From: Candidatus Saccharimonadota bacterium
Lineage (GTDB): Bacteria > Patescibacteriota > Saccharimonadia > Saccharimonadales > Saccharimonadaceae
NCBI GenBank assembly: GCA_026395405.1
Contig: JAPLYU010000003.1
Location: 1 to 64,000 of the forward strand
Direction: 5' to 3'
Length of the DNA: 64,000 bases
A program made the translations under genes and the position numbers. The notes beneath the pieces were generated by a model. It ran no database searches. It worked only from the letters and a program-made list of their open reading frames with translations, and had not been told where the DNA came from. Positions 32,943-43,484 of this stretch are shown here, one piece after another (within the stretch, counting starts at the first letter, position 1; every line of letters starts with the position of its first letter).

Positions 32943-34151
32943 TTACCTGGACGGATCGCAACTACCAGGTTTAAAGTCGCCTGGGTCGTTCGTGACGAAG
33001 AATGTTTTACAAAGATTACCGGTGATATCGATTTCGCCTTGTGGGAAAGGAAAATTATCATTTTTCAGCGAAATCTTTGACTGTACACGCCTAAATAAAT
33101 CGTTTGCCCTGCCTGTTGAATCTACGTTTGGCTGTACTCCGTCAAATTGCACTAGAGTCCCCGGTTCACCTGCGACAGGCCTGTTGCTGTCGTATAATGT
33201 AATCCTATAGTGTGAGCCTCTGTAAAATGACTTAAGATTAAGGTAAGCGGCGTAATCACTTCCAACTGTTTTTTGTAGTTTGAGTGTTGCCGAGCATGCA
33301 TATATATTAGTATTCAAATTGGAAACACATTTTTTCGGGCTAGGAGCCACGAAAGATTTAGCCGATAAACGAGAATCATCGCTAAAAGTACTACCGCCAG
33401 CGGTTGTTGATGGATAAAGAAATAAAGTATTATTAAATGCATTGGTATTGTTTGGGTCGTCGAAGTCCGTTAGTGAAAAACCCGTAGCGGCGGATTTATT
33501 AAATTGAATCACTTGTGCGCGCATAACCGAGGGCCTGCTATTATGCGTAGTGTTAGTCCAATTATCTTGACTTAACAACGGGGTTGATCCGGGACCAGGC
33601 ACGTCAATGTCGGATATATCCGATCCGGTGGAGCCACTACTGCTAGAATCAGAGCTGTCGAACCACTCAACTTTTATAGTATCAAAGTCAGACGTCCCGA
33701 CTAATGGGACTATTTCGCTGGCATCCTGTTTTAAATAATTGACATAAGTATTTGTTAACATGCTGACTTTTACGCATGTGTAGGCTTGGTCAAGGTTGTT
33801 TTTGTCACCATTTACTTCTACTTTGACTTCATTATTCGTTATATTAACGTCGGTCAATTCCGATATTGCCTCATTGCAAGTTGGAGAATTGATTTTCGCT
33901 TCCATCGCTGCACAATCACCCGCAGTCCCGGTAGCACATGTGCTTTGTAATAAAAGAATTGCACGTTTTGCGTCTTCAACGCCTGCCTGGGCTGAATCAT
34001 AGGCGCTTTGTGATAAATCATTTGCAGTTGCTTGTTGTTGATTTTGGATCATAATACGGATAAAGCTAACTGTTACGACAGTAATCAAGAGGGCTGCAAA
34101 TATAACTACAAATAATGATACGGCCCCTCGTTGTTTGTGTAGTTTATTCAT
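32943..34151 (-). CDS. Type IV pilus-associated (PilX-like) protein
   Basis: N-terminal RGAVSLFVVIFAALLITVVTVSFIRIM helix; last gene of the pilus cluster. Confidence 0.65.
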   Translation of the reverse strand: MNKLHKQRGAVSLFVVIFAALLITVVTVSFIRIMIQNQQQATANDLSQSAYDSAQAGVEDAKRAILLLQSTCATGTAGDCAAMEAKINSPTCNEAISELTDVNITNNEVKVEVNGDKNNLDQAYTCVKVSMLTNTYVNYLKQDASEIVPLVGTSDFDTIKVEWFDSSDSSSSGSTGSDISDIDVPGPGSTPLLSQDNWTNTTHNSRPSVMRAQVIQFNKSAATGFSLTDFDDPNNTNAFNNTLFLYPSTTAGGSTFSDDSRLSAKSFVAPSPKKCVSNLNTNIYACSATLKLQKTVGSDYAAYLNLKSFYRGSHYRITLYDSNRPVAGEPGTLVQFDGVQPNVDSTGRANDLFRRVQSKISLKNDNFPFPQGEIDITGNLCKTFFVTNDPGDFKPGSCDPSR

Positions 34152-34182
34152 TTACTTTGCTCTCCTTTCGCAAAAAAGCGAA

Positions 34183-34893
34183 TTATTCTGCGGCCTTGTT
34201 ACCCGCCCTGGCTACTATATCAAATTGATTAATCGCGCAATAGTTAGAATCTGCTTTAACGTTATTTGCCGTTAGACAAGTGGTCGCATCCGAACTGCCA
34301 GACAGGGTTGTTTGATCGTTAGTTCCAATCAGATAACTGATATTATACAGCCTTTGGCCAGTTGATCCGTCAGGAGGAGCAGAGGCTATTGTAAAACTAT
34401 GAATTGCAAGTTCAGTTTGCCCGGCGTCGAGTAACTCTACTGCGTCAGCAAAGTTAACATCCTTTTTTGTAGTTGTAGCATCAATGCAATAACTTTTACT
34501 TGAATCTTGCACTTTTACGAAGTTTATCTGAGTATTTGGGTCTGGTGCGTTTGAATAAACATTCAGTTTTGTTGTGTCGTTAGCTTGAATCGCATTTCCA
34601 AAGTTCCAAATATAACTATATTGACCAATGCATAAACGCCCACCCCAATCTTCTGGCACATAGTACTTCGTGCTATCTGGATCGAATGGAGAGCTTGAGT
34701 TAATACCGCGTTGGAGCTCACTCGCAAGCATAGTTCCGGCTTGATTGACGCTTTTATATGTGATTCCCCTATTATAAATATTACCAATCTGGATAACGGT
34801 CATTGCAATAGCAAGGAGCAAAGCCGATACAAAACCCATTGCCAACATTAATTCAACCAAAGTAAAACCTTGTTTATTATTACCGCGGTTCAT
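34183..34893 (-). CDS. Type IV prepilin-like protein
   Basis: GFTLVELMLAMGFVSALLLAIAM class III signal peptide. Confidence 0.85.
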   Translation of the reverse strand: MNRGNNKQGFTLVELMLAMGFVSALLLAIAMTVIQIGNIYNRGITYKSVNQAGTMLASELQRGINSSSPFDPDSTKYYVPEDWGGRLCIGQYSYIWNFGNAIQANDTTKLNVYSNAPDPNTQINFVKVQDSSKSYCIDATTTKKDVNFADAVELLDAGQTELAIHSFTIASAPPDGSTGQRLYNISYLIGTNDQTTLSGSSDATTCLTANNVKADSNYCAINQFDIVARAGNKAAE

Positions 34894-35467
34894 ACAACCT
34901 CACAATCGTGCCTATTTTTACCGGAAGGGGCTGCCCTGGACTATCCCAGCATGCTCTAATATGAAAATCTATATATCCATTATTTTTTTGATTGGGGTCA
35001 GCACTGGATTTGGCGGCGACTGGTTGTATCCAGATACCATCAACAGATGTAATGTTGTCTCCGCTGTATCTTACTTGTGAATATGTTGTTGCAAGTACTT
35101 GTTTATCACCGACAAACTTAGCTGTATGAGTATTGAGGACAAAAGTAGTGTTTGCAGGTGGAACCGTGCAGGGAGCGTCAGTAAAATCTGAGGCTTTTGC
35201 GTTGGCTACGGCCATGGTATGAATCTGTGGCCACTCGGTTGTATCAGATCCTAGAATATATGACGCATTCAGATACCGTAAAGCTTCAGCCTGGGCGTCT
35301 ATTTGCTGACGGACTAATGTTATTTCAAGTGCCCTCTCGGCTGTTGCAGTACCCTGATTCATTATAGATAAAGATCCGACTGCAACTAAACTAAAGACTG
35401 ATACTGCGAATAACACCTCAATCAATGTATCTCCACGGTTTCTAGATTTTTTATCAAACCCTAACAT
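34880..35467 (-). CDS. Type IV minor pilin (PilV-like)
   Basis: RGDTLIEVLFAVSVFSLVAVGSLSIMNQG. Confidence 0.8.
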   Translation of the reverse strand: MLGFDKKSRNRGDTLIEVLFAVSVFSLVAVGSLSIMNQGTATAERALEITLVRQQIDAQAEALRYLNASYILGSDTTEWPQIHTMAVANAKASDFTDAPCTVPPANTTFVLNTHTAKFVGDKQVLATTYSQVRYSGDNITSVDGIWIQPVAAKSSADPNQKNNGYIDFHIRACWDSPGQPLPVKIGTIVRLYEPR

Positions 35468-36171
35468 CCGCTATTATCCCCTAATATCTCGACGCCACTG
35501 GCACCAGTTGAATTACCGTCAATTTGTACAGCCATTCTTTTGCCGGTGAATAGGCCGTTAGAATCCAGGCAAATTTTCGCCGGTTGAGATAAAGATGAAG
35601 CATCAAGAATCGTACTTATGGGTTCTATTGTTGAATTATTACTGCTAATAAACGTGCGTATTATCCCGCTGGAAGGAGAGCGCAAAATAATCATCGATAA
35701 GGCGGTTGGGCTTCCGTCGGTTTTTACTGCTGACGATTCCCAATCAATAACGAATGATTCGGCCCCTACATCAGAAACAGTTGGTCCATACGCTTTTATT
35801 GCGTCTAAATCGTTATCGGGAACCGATTGATTTGCTGGCGGTATTATGCCAATAATATTTTTTACATTGACGGTTTTATTAGAGTTATTGTCGACCGTTA
35901 TATACTTACCCAAAATTACACACTCAGACTGCCCTGTATGATTATTCGCTACGCCGTTACATGTGTTTAAATCGCTGTCATTACTTACATTTGCAACATT
36001 TGAGTACTGTTTTTGCAGATATGATTGAAAAGAAGTAACACTATCTCGATATCGCTGGACATTAATTGATGACCCCGTACCAACAAGAATTCCCATAATC
36101 AGCAAAGCGGAGATTGCTAGAAAAAGCATTGTTTCAACAATAGTAAAACCGTTTATTTTTACAGGCTTCAT
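35461..36171 (-). CDS. Type IV prepilin-like protein
   Basis: GFTIVETMLFLAISALLIMGILVG. Confidence 0.85.
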   Translation of the reverse strand: MKPVKINGFTIVETMLFLAISALLIMGILVGTGSSINVQRYRDSVTSFQSYLQKQYSNVANVSNDSDLNTCNGVANNHTGQSECVILGKYITVDNNSNKTVNVKNIIGIIPPANQSVPDNDLDAIKAYGPTVSDVGAESFVIDWESSAVKTDGSPTALSMIILRSPSSGIIRTFISSNNSTIEPISTILDASSLSQPAKICLDSNGLFTGKRMAVQIDGNSTGASGVEILGDNSGC

Positions 36172-36212
36172 TTGCTGATAATTATAACATAAGCGCGAAG
36201 GAGTAAATATCC

Positions 36213-37094
36213 CTAAAATATCAGATGTTGATACCAGTCAAGGATGTAGCTGCCGAATAGCCCAGCAATTACAAATCCAGCGATTAAAAACGGTCCAAAC
36301 GGCACGTGCGAATCACCTTTTAGTTTCTTCATAACCAACCCGGGCATAACTGCTAGGCTGCCAATTAAATTAGCTGCAAATAACGCAATAAATGCTAGTT
36401 TCCAATCCGCAAGTAGCAGGGCCAAGCCCAAACACAGTTTTACATCCCCAAACCCAATCCACAAACCCTTTGAGACTATGTAGATGACCCAATATAGGCC
36501 GCTCAAGACGGCCACAGCGCCTATTACACTGACCAAAGCGGTTATTCGGTCTTGTGCCCCAATTACCACTAATATTGCGCTAACAAAGCCCAAGACAATA
36601 ACCGAGTAGTTTATGGTGTCGGGTAAAATTGACCATTTTTTATCATAACCAAACAGAATCGCTAGACCGACGCCGGATATAAGCCAAATTAATAATCTGG
36701 CAATTTCTAGACTAGAGCTTAACGGATACGGCCAAAAAGCGTATGACAGAATAAAAAACGCAGCAACACCAATTTCCATCATTGGCTCGAAATAGCCGAT
36801 TGGTTTACGACAGCTACGACATTTACCACTTAATGTCGCCCAGCTTATTAAAGGCACTAAATCGTACCACTTAAGCTTATAACCACAATTTAAACATACT
36901 GAATGATCATTTAGTATCGATTTATTTAATTTTTTTAATCGTTCATATTCTTTCTGATTAAACCTTTCGCCATCACTCTTTTCATTTGCAAGTTGGCGAG
37001 CACGCAATCGCCAAACCGTTGCTCCGGCAAAACTACCGAAACATAGGCCGATTAGTACCAATGCAAAATAAATAAAATATTGATTCATTAGCAC
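36213..37094 (-). CDS. pilD: Prepilin peptidase
   Basis: CFGSFAGATVWRLRARQ, Cys4 site CLNCGYKL...CRSCRKP, GFGDVKLCLGLALLL. Confidence 0.93.
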   Translation of the reverse strand: MLMNQYFIYFALVLIGLCFGSFAGATVWRLRARQLANEKSDGERFNQKEYERLKKLNKSILNDHSVCLNCGYKLKWYDLVPLISWATLSGKCRSCRKPIGYFEPMMEIGVAAFFILSYAFWPYPLSSSLEIARLLIWLISGVGLAILFGYDKKWSILPDTINYSVIVLGFVSAILVVIGAQDRITALVSVIGAVAVLSGLYWVIYIVSKGLWIGFGDVKLCLGLALLLADWKLAFIALFAANLIGSLAVMPGLVMKKLKGDSHVPFGPFLIAGFVIAGLFGSYILDWYQHLIF

Positions 37095-37119
37095 TATAAT
37101 AACTTAGATGTAAGTAAAA

Positions 37120-37152
37120 AGAAAAACCTCGATGAAAATCGAGGTTTTTAAT
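37120..37152 (-). terminator. Terminator downstream of the major pilin gene
   Basis: AAAACCTCGAT-GAAA-ATCGAGGTTTTT. Confidence 0.8.
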
Positions 37153-37166
37153 GATATTTAATATAT

Positions 37167-37643
37167 CTAGTTGTTGTCTTGGCAGACGGTACCGCTTCCC
37201 TCTAATTTCATTTGAATAGCGACTTTTCGAGCTCCTACAGTATTTCCATTGGAGTCTGTTTTTATTGGAGATTCACCTTGACATATTGCACCGGTCGTTA
37301 CCAATATTATTGGGTTGCTGTCATCAAATTGAGTTGGCAATGCCTTAACCGTAGTGACATCATATGGTTTTCCAGATGGGTCAACAAATTTATCCCCGCC
37401 AGTTGTTACGTAATTATCAACAAAAGTTGACCAATTACCCGGCAAATCGCCCCTGTTATTTGATTGATAGCTGGTTATTGCAGACGTCATACGGCTAAGA
37501 TCGTTCTTTCGCTGAGTATCACGCTGACTTCGCTGTAGCGCTGGCAAAGCAATAAACACCATCAAGAATATCAATGCTGCAATCGCTAGCACCAATACGA
37601 CTTCGATAATCGTAAAACCTTTTTCTTTTTGTTGCTTCTTCAT
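37167..37643 (-). CDS. Type IV major pilin candidate
   Basis: GFTIIEVVLVLAIAALIFLMVFIALPALQRSQRDTQRKNDLSR. Confidence 0.85.
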   Translation of the reverse strand: MKKQQKEKGFTIIEVVLVLAIAALIFLMVFIALPALQRSQRDTQRKNDLSRMTSAITSYQSNNRGDLPGNWSTFVDNYVTTGGDKFVDPSGKPYDVTTVKALPTQFDDSNPIILVTTGAICQGESPIKTDSNGNTVGARKVAIQMKLEGSGTVCQDNN

Positions 37644-37735
37644 AACAATTTTTCCACCTTTCTTATGAATGGATTACTGCCAAGCGTATACACGCTCATG
37701 CTTAAATTTATATTACATTACAACCCATATATTGT

Positions 37736-38947
37736 CTATACATGAATATTATTAACCAAACTATATATAGGTAATAAGATTGCGGCAACCATACTGCCCG
37801 CTACTACCGCCAGTACAACCATTAAGATTGGTTCTATGGAAGTAGATATCGTTTTAATCTGTTCGTCTAGCTCATCTTCGTAAACTTTGGCCACCTTGCC
37901 CATCATTTCATCAATTCGCCCCGATTGCTCACCAATTTTTATCATTTGTGGGACAAGCGGTAATATGTAATCTTCGGGCAATAGCGCGTCTGAAAGAGCT
38001 TTACCGCCCTTAACTTTATCTGCTGCCCTAAGTATACTGGCGCTAATGATTGAATTGTTGACGGCTTTAGCGGTAAGATTCAACATATCCAGCATGCTTA
38101 CACCGGTGTTAAGTAGTGTTTGTCCAGTTCGCGCAAAGCGAGCCATATATAATTTTCTGAACATTTGCCCAAAGATAGGCATGTTTAATTTCAAAGTGTC
38201 TTTTGTTTTAATCCCTGAGTCCGTCTTTAAATATTGAACAAGGAAGTATGCTCCTATGCCTACAATAATAATAATTAGCCACCAAAAGTGTATGGCTATA
38301 TCTGCGGCACCGACCATAACTTGTGTGATAAATGGGAGAGTTTGCTTTAAATCTTTATAAAGTTTTTCAACCTGTGGGACAACTGTAAACATCATAAAGC
38401 CCATTACTCCGAAAATGACAACCAAAACAATAATCGGATAAGTTAATGCGCCTTTAATTTTACTCATTATCGCCGCGTCTTTTTCTTGCTGGTCAGCTAT
38501 TCGTACCAGTGATTCATCAAGAGTCCCGGATAACTCACCCGCACCTACCAGAGCCAAAAATACAGCATCAAACACTTCAGGGTGTTTTGCAAACGATTCG
38601 GAAAGAGATTTACCACCTTCGACAGATGCTGTTATTTCACCAACGATATTTTGGAGCTTTTTATTTTCGGTTTGTTCTTGGGTAGTATGTAAACTTTGCG
38701 CCAACGGTAGTCCAGCCCCAATCAGGGTGGCCAGCTGACGAGTAAAGACAACCTTGTCTTTGGTTGTAATACGCCCAGTCAATCTGGCAATCGGATTATC
38801 GTATTCATTTTGTTCTTTTATATTAAGGGGTGTGAATCCCTGGTCAATCAACAAACGAGCCGCGGCACCCTCTGAGTCAGCCTGTACGGTTGCCTTAGAG
38901 ATTTTATTAGTAGCTTGATCGCGAGCTTCGTATGTAAATTTCTTCAT
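37736..38947 (-). CDS. pilC: Type IV pilus inner-membrane platform protein
   Basis: 403 aa; FTRQLATLIGAGLPLAQSL, T2SSF domains, LMVVLAVVAGSMVAAILLPIYSLVNNI. Confidence 0.93.
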   Translation of the reverse strand: MKKFTYEARDQATNKISKATVQADSEGAAARLLIDQGFTPLNIKEQNEYDNPIARLTGRITTKDKVVFTRQLATLIGAGLPLAQSLHTTQEQTENKKLQNIVGEITASVEGGKSLSESFAKHPEVFDAVFLALVGAGELSGTLDESLVRIADQQEKDAAIMSKIKGALTYPIIVLVVIFGVMGFMMFTVVPQVEKLYKDLKQTLPFITQVMVGAADIAIHFWWLIIIIVGIGAYFLVQYLKTDSGIKTKDTLKLNMPIFGQMFRKLYMARFARTGQTLLNTGVSMLDMLNLTAKAVNNSIISASILRAADKVKGGKALSDALLPEDYILPLVPQMIKIGEQSGRIDEMMGKVAKVYEDELDEQIKTISTSIEPILMVVLAVVAGSMVAAILLPIYSLVNNIHV

Positions 38948-38948
38948 T

Positions 38949-40019
38949 CTAGCCTCGCATCAGCCTTTCGAATTCAACCAAATCAACTGCTACTGCATAG
39001 GCGTTGTCGTAGGTTACTGTCCCGTTTTGGACCAAGCTGACCAGTGTGCGGTCCATTGTTTGCATGCCTTGGTCAGCACCGGTTTGAATAACTGCGTCCA
39101 ATTGGTGAGCTTTACCCTCACGAATAATATTACGGACAGCTGGGTTTGTTACTAAAATTTCTGCTGCTGCCACTCGCCCACCGCCAATTGCAGGAATCAG
39201 GCGTTGTGAACAGATAGCCATTAATATATTTGAGAGTTGCGCGCGAATTTGTGGCTGTTGATGAGGTGGAAATACGTCTATCATACGGTCAATTGACTGT
39301 GAAGCGCTGTTCGTGTGAAGTGTTGCAAACACTAAGTGTCCGGTTTCAGCAATTGTTATGGCCGCGCTAATGGTTTCTAGGTCGCGCATCTCACCAATCA
39401 GCACCACGTCTGGATCTTGGCGTAGGCTTGAGCGAAGCGCAGCGCTAAAGCTGTAGGTATCATAGTGAACTTCGCGTTGAACAACTGCAGATTTTTTAGA
39501 TTTATGTGTAAACTCGATTGGGTCTTCGATTGTAATAATATGATGTGATCGTTCGCTGTTAATTTTGTCGACAAGCGCCGCTAGGGTCGTCGACTTACCA
39601 CTACCAGTTGGACCAGTAATCAAAACTAGACCACGTGGATAATTTGCAAAGCCCATAACCACGTTTGGCAAACCAAGCTCTGTAACCGTTTTAATCTCAT
39701 TAGGGATTAAACGAAGAGCAGCTGCCAGATTACCACGTTCGTGAAAGGCATTCACACGGAAGCGACCTAACGTTCCGAAAGCAAAACTAAAGTCGAATTC
39801 TTTATCTTTAAGTAAAATCTGACGTTGGTCTTGGTCTAAAATCGCAAAAATAAGCGTTTCGATTGTTTGCTCATCAAGTGGGTCAAAACCCATAATCGGA
39901 ATAAGCACACCGTCGACTCGTAGCATCGGTGGTAAACCTACTTGTAAATGAAGATCTGAAGCCTTCTTTTTAACTACTTCTTCAAGTAAGATTTCGATTT
40001 TTAGTTCTTGATTTTTCAT
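38949..40019 (-). CDS. pilT: Type IV pilus retraction ATPase
   Basis: GPTGSGKSTTLAALVDKIN, GEMRDLETISAAITIAETGHLVFATLHTNSASQSIDRMIDVFPP. Confidence 0.95.
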   Translation of the reverse strand: MKNQELKIEILLEEVVKKKASDLHLQVGLPPMLRVDGVLIPIMGFDPLDEQTIETLIFAILDQDQRQILLKDKEFDFSFAFGTLGRFRVNAFHERGNLAAALRLIPNEIKTVTELGLPNVVMGFANYPRGLVLITGPTGSGKSTTLAALVDKINSERSHHIITIEDPIEFTHKSKKSAVVQREVHYDTYSFSAALRSSLRQDPDVVLIGEMRDLETISAAITIAETGHLVFATLHTNSASQSIDRMIDVFPPHQQPQIRAQLSNILMAICSQRLIPAIGGGRVAAAEILVTNPAVRNIIREGKAHQLDAVIQTGADQGMQTMDRTLVSLVQNGTVTYDNAYAVAVDLVEFERLMRG

Positions 40020-40036
40020 TTTATACCCATCCTTTT

Positions 40037-41806
40037 TTATGCTGTGTCCGATGTTACGCGATTTACTTCCTCTAAAGTTGTTATCCCCTGTAAAACTTTT
40101 AAATAGCCGTCTTGTCGCATAGTCACCATCCCTTGTTCCTGAGCTTTTCGCTGTATTTCGGCGCTGGTTGCGTGACCGACAATTAGTTTTTGAATTTCTT
40201 CGGTGACATCCATGACTTCGTAAAGTCCCGCCCTACCACTATATCCGTGTGAGCCGGATTCCCGGGTTGACTCGATTCCTCTCACTAAAGTATAAGCGCT
40301 TTGCCCACTTAGGGGCAAGTCTTTATAGCCCAAATCTTTTGAAATTCTTTCAACATCTGCTGGCGTCTTCGGTAGAAGGTGTCCAATTGTAGCCATAATA
40401 TTTTGGGTTTCAATCGGGTTTGATTGATAAACTTCGCGATTTTTACCAACACGACGCACTAAACGCTGTCCAATTATTGTATTGACTGTGCTGGCAATCA
40501 AAAACGGCTCAATCCCCATATCAAGAAGCCTAGGTAAAACACCTGCTGCGCTATTGGTGTGAAGGGTGCTAAATACCAAGTGACCCGTCAGTGCTGCTTG
40601 AACAGCTAAGTTCGCAGTTTCACTATCGCGAATCTCTCCAACCATCACAACATTTGGATCTTGGCGAAGAATCGAGCGCAAACCACTCGCAAATGTTAAG
40701 CCGACATCGGCATTTACTTGAATTTGGTTAACTCCGTCCATTTTATATTCAACTGGGTCTTCAAGGGTAACAATATTTAAAGTATCGTCTTTGATTTCTT
40801 TGATTAATGCATATAAACTGGTTGTTTTTCCACTTCCTGTCGGTCCCGATGTAAGTACCATACCGTTTGGCTTTTTAATGCCTTTTCTTATTGCACGGAG
40901 AGCCCTGCCAGCATAACCCATTTCTTCAATATTAAATGAGTCGCCTGATTTATCCAGCAAGCGGATAACGACTTGTTCGCCCCATATAACCGGACTAATG
41001 GCGATACGTAAATCGACTTCTTTTGCACCAATTTTCACCGTAAATTGACCGTCTTGAGGCATTCGATGCTCATCGATCTTCAGATTGGATAAAATTTTTA
41101 TTCGGCTGACTAGCGCGGGTTCAATACTTTTTGGAAGCTGCATTATTTCACGAAGCATTCCATCAACACGACAACGTATTTTGAGCGCATTTTCAAGTGG
41201 TTCAATATGGACATCACTGGCACGAGACTTCAGTGCGTATTCCAATATTGTACTAAGGGCTTTGCTAATTGGAGAATCTTGAACGATGGTTTTTACACCA
41301 CGATTTGCTTCTTGATTTGCCTCGACTTGACTAGCCTCGGCCGCCTCACCTACGCTGGAAAGGTTGGTTTTATACTGATCAAGTACATGCCGGACACCAA
41401 CTTCGGAAGCCATGAATACTTTTAGGGGCCTTTGAATGCGATTTGCAAGATAGTCAACGGCTTGGACATTGTTGGCATCAATCATAGCAACCGCTAGGCG
41501 GTTTTGAACTTCAGCTAGTGGAACTGCCATAAAACGTTCAGCTATATCCTCTGGCAACAAACTCAGAATACTTTGCTCAATGACGCTATTAGTTAAATTA
41601 ACATATGGGACACCAGATACTTGTGCGGTCGCATGAGTCAACAACTCATCGTCAACAATCCCCCTCTCGGTCAGTAAAGCTATTAGGGGCTTGTTTGTTG
41701 ATGCGGCTGCTTGTTTAACATCATTAAGTACGTTTTCACTAACAAGGCCTTCACTAATAAGTAGGCTGACGAGTTTTGTTTGCATATCAGCAGTCATTAA
41801 AGCCAT
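40037..41806 (-). CDS. pilB: Type IV pilus assembly ATPase
   Basis: GPTGSGKTTSLYALIKEI, GEIRDSETANLAVQAALTGHLVFSTLHTNSAAGVLPRLLDMG. Confidence 0.95.
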   Translation of the reverse strand: MALMTADMQTKLVSLLISEGLVSENVLNDVKQAAASTNKPLIALLTERGIVDDELLTHATAQVSGVPYVNLTNSVIEQSILSLLPEDIAERFMAVPLAEVQNRLAVAMIDANNVQAVDYLANRIQRPLKVFMASEVGVRHVLDQYKTNLSSVGEAAEASQVEANQEANRGVKTIVQDSPISKALSTILEYALKSRASDVHIEPLENALKIRCRVDGMLREIMQLPKSIEPALVSRIKILSNLKIDEHRMPQDGQFTVKIGAKEVDLRIAISPVIWGEQVVIRLLDKSGDSFNIEEMGYAGRALRAIRKGIKKPNGMVLTSGPTGSGKTTSLYALIKEIKDDTLNIVTLEDPVEYKMDGVNQIQVNADVGLTFASGLRSILRQDPNVVMVGEIRDSETANLAVQAALTGHLVFSTLHTNSAAGVLPRLLDMGIEPFLIASTVNTIIGQRLVRRVGKNREVYQSNPIETQNIMATIGHLLPKTPADVERISKDLGYKDLPLSGQSAYTLVRGIESTRESGSHGYSGRAGLYEVMDVTEEIQKLIVGHATSAEIQRKAQEQGMVTMRQDGYLKVLQGITTLEEVNRVTSDTA

Positions 41807-41816
41807 AAATCAGTTC

Positions 41817-42071
41817 CTATGGAGTACCGGGGGCTGTCGTGCTTGACCCTGATCCGGTCCCGTTAATTTGGACTTGAACGGCTGGATTAATTGCGTCTTT
41901 GTTAAAAATATCCGGGCTTGGATCAACAATACTAGAATCTATTTTATCAATTGTTTTTACTTTTGCAGTACCTGAATACACGTCACCAAAAAAACTCCTG
42001 GCGACAAAATAAGATACAAGAACACTGACTGAGGCTATAAGAATTATCATTGCTATATCGGTTTTTTTCAT
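41817..42071 (-). CDS. Small membrane protein of pilus operon
   Basis: 84-aa ORF with one TM between pilB and pilO-like genes. Confidence 0.6.
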   Translation of the reverse strand: MKKTDIAMIILIASVSVLVSYFVARSFFGDVYSGTAKVKTIDKIDSSIVDPSPDIFNKDAINPAVQVQINGTGSGSSTTAPGTP

Positions 42072-42808
42072 TATTTGATTACCTTATCCTTTAGGTTCAC
42101 GGTACGCTCAGGTTCATAAAATCCGCGTCCGGTAACTGTCATCACAAGCTTCTTGTTTTGATTTTCAATCTTTAACTTGGTGATATCAACGGTCCGAATT
42201 GATTTTTCTAAATTAACTAATGCCTGCTTTAGTGCTGTTATGTCTCCACTGACTGAAAAGTGGAATGTGATTTGGTTTTGCGAATTAGGTAGAGTAGATG
42301 AAGCGTCTATAACCGAACCGTTATCATTCAACGATTCAACTCCGACTACGGGGTCAACCTGAAGTGATTCAAGTGACAAACCAGCTATACCAGCCAATAG
42401 TTTGTTTTGCAACGACGCTCCGAACGCTAATGAGTTTGCGTCTGAAGGTAAGGCGTCAAGAATAACTTGAAGAGGTTTATCTTCAGGCCTTGCCTTTGAG
42501 TCAATCAAAGCTTGGTTAGTGTTAAGGACTCCGACTTGTTCTTGGAGAGGTTTTACGTTATTAAGGTTTGTTTCCAGGGTAGATACTGTTTGGTTTTTTG
42601 CAAATAATACTCTTTCATTAAAGAACAGCATTTGTACAAGGAAAATTGCTGCGACTAGCGATATCCCAAAGACTACAGACACTCCAGCAACCCATAAAAA
42701 CATCAGTTTGTTCGCCGAGGCGATTTGTGTACGTTTTCGTATTGCGGTACCTTTAGATTGCATTTTATTTACCCCCCGTTGCATCTGTTGCTCGATCAGT
42801 GAAAACAT
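42071..42808 (-). CDS. PilO-like pilus assembly protein
   Basis: Single TM, coiled-coil and ferredoxin-like C-terminus; position after pilN-like gene. Confidence 0.65.
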   Translation of the reverse strand: MFSLIEQQMQRGVNKMQSKGTAIRKRTQIASANKLMFLWVAGVSVVFGISLVAAIFLVQMLFFNERVLFAKNQTVSTLETNLNNVKPLQEQVGVLNTNQALIDSKARPEDKPLQVILDALPSDANSLAFGASLQNKLLAGIAGLSLESLQVDPVVGVESLNDNGSVIDASSTLPNSQNQITFHFSVSGDITALKQALVNLEKSIRTVDITKLKIENQNKKLVMTVTGRGFYEPERTVNLKDKVIK

Positions 42809-43484
42809 CTGCTGGGATACCTAGATACGAATCTGTTGCGTTGCCTTGGTTAGGCACAACAATAGTGACGTTTTTCGACTTAGGAGAGAATAGCTCGGGG
42901 GCGTATTCAAAGCTCAGAGTAAATCTGAGCACTTTTCCACCAGATGAATCTTCGCCATAGCTGGTGTTACTGGTGCTAATGTTAGATGCTAGTTTTACTC
43001 CCTCGGAATTGCCCGTAAATTCTACTTTTGCTCCATCGATTGTTTTCTTGAAAACTTCTACCGCGGCATAGCTATTTGAGGCTTGTCCATTAATCGTAAT
43101 CGTGTTCGTAGCAGAATCGACTGTCATGTCGGATATCTTGATATCATTCGGTGCCGGAGGAATAATTGCTGCTAACAAGTCGAATACTCTTGAATCAATC
43201 TTTTTAGCGTCATTCAGCTTTGGAATTATTGTAAGCTGGTTTTGGATTGTTAACGTTTTCGAAAGATCCTCAACCTCAGAAAGGGTTTTACTTTTCGAAT
43301 CAATTTGACTATTAGCAAATATATCTCGTGCCGTTTGAACACCGTAAACATAAACAACCAGCAGGACAACGGCAGCAACAGAAACTAAACCAACAAAAAT
43401 CGCACCTGTAATTACTTTGGTTCTAACGCGTTGAGCTCTAATCAACTCTTGTTTAACGTCAGGAACTAGGTTAATCTCTATCAT
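42765..43484 (-). CDS. pilN: PilN-like pilus assembly protein
   Basis: MIEINLVPDVKQELIRAQRVR. Confidence 0.8.
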   Translation of the reverse strand: MIEINLVPDVKQELIRAQRVRTKVITGAIFVGLVSVAAVVLLVVYVYGVQTARDIFANSQIDSKSKTLSEVEDLSKTLTIQNQLTIIPKLNDAKKIDSRVFDLLAAIIPPAPNDIKISDMTVDSATNTITINGQASNSYAAVEVFKKTIDGAKVEFTGNSEGVKLASNISTSNTSYGEDSSGGKVLRFTLSFEYAPELFSPKSKNVTIVVPNQGNATDSYLGIPADVFTDRATDATGGK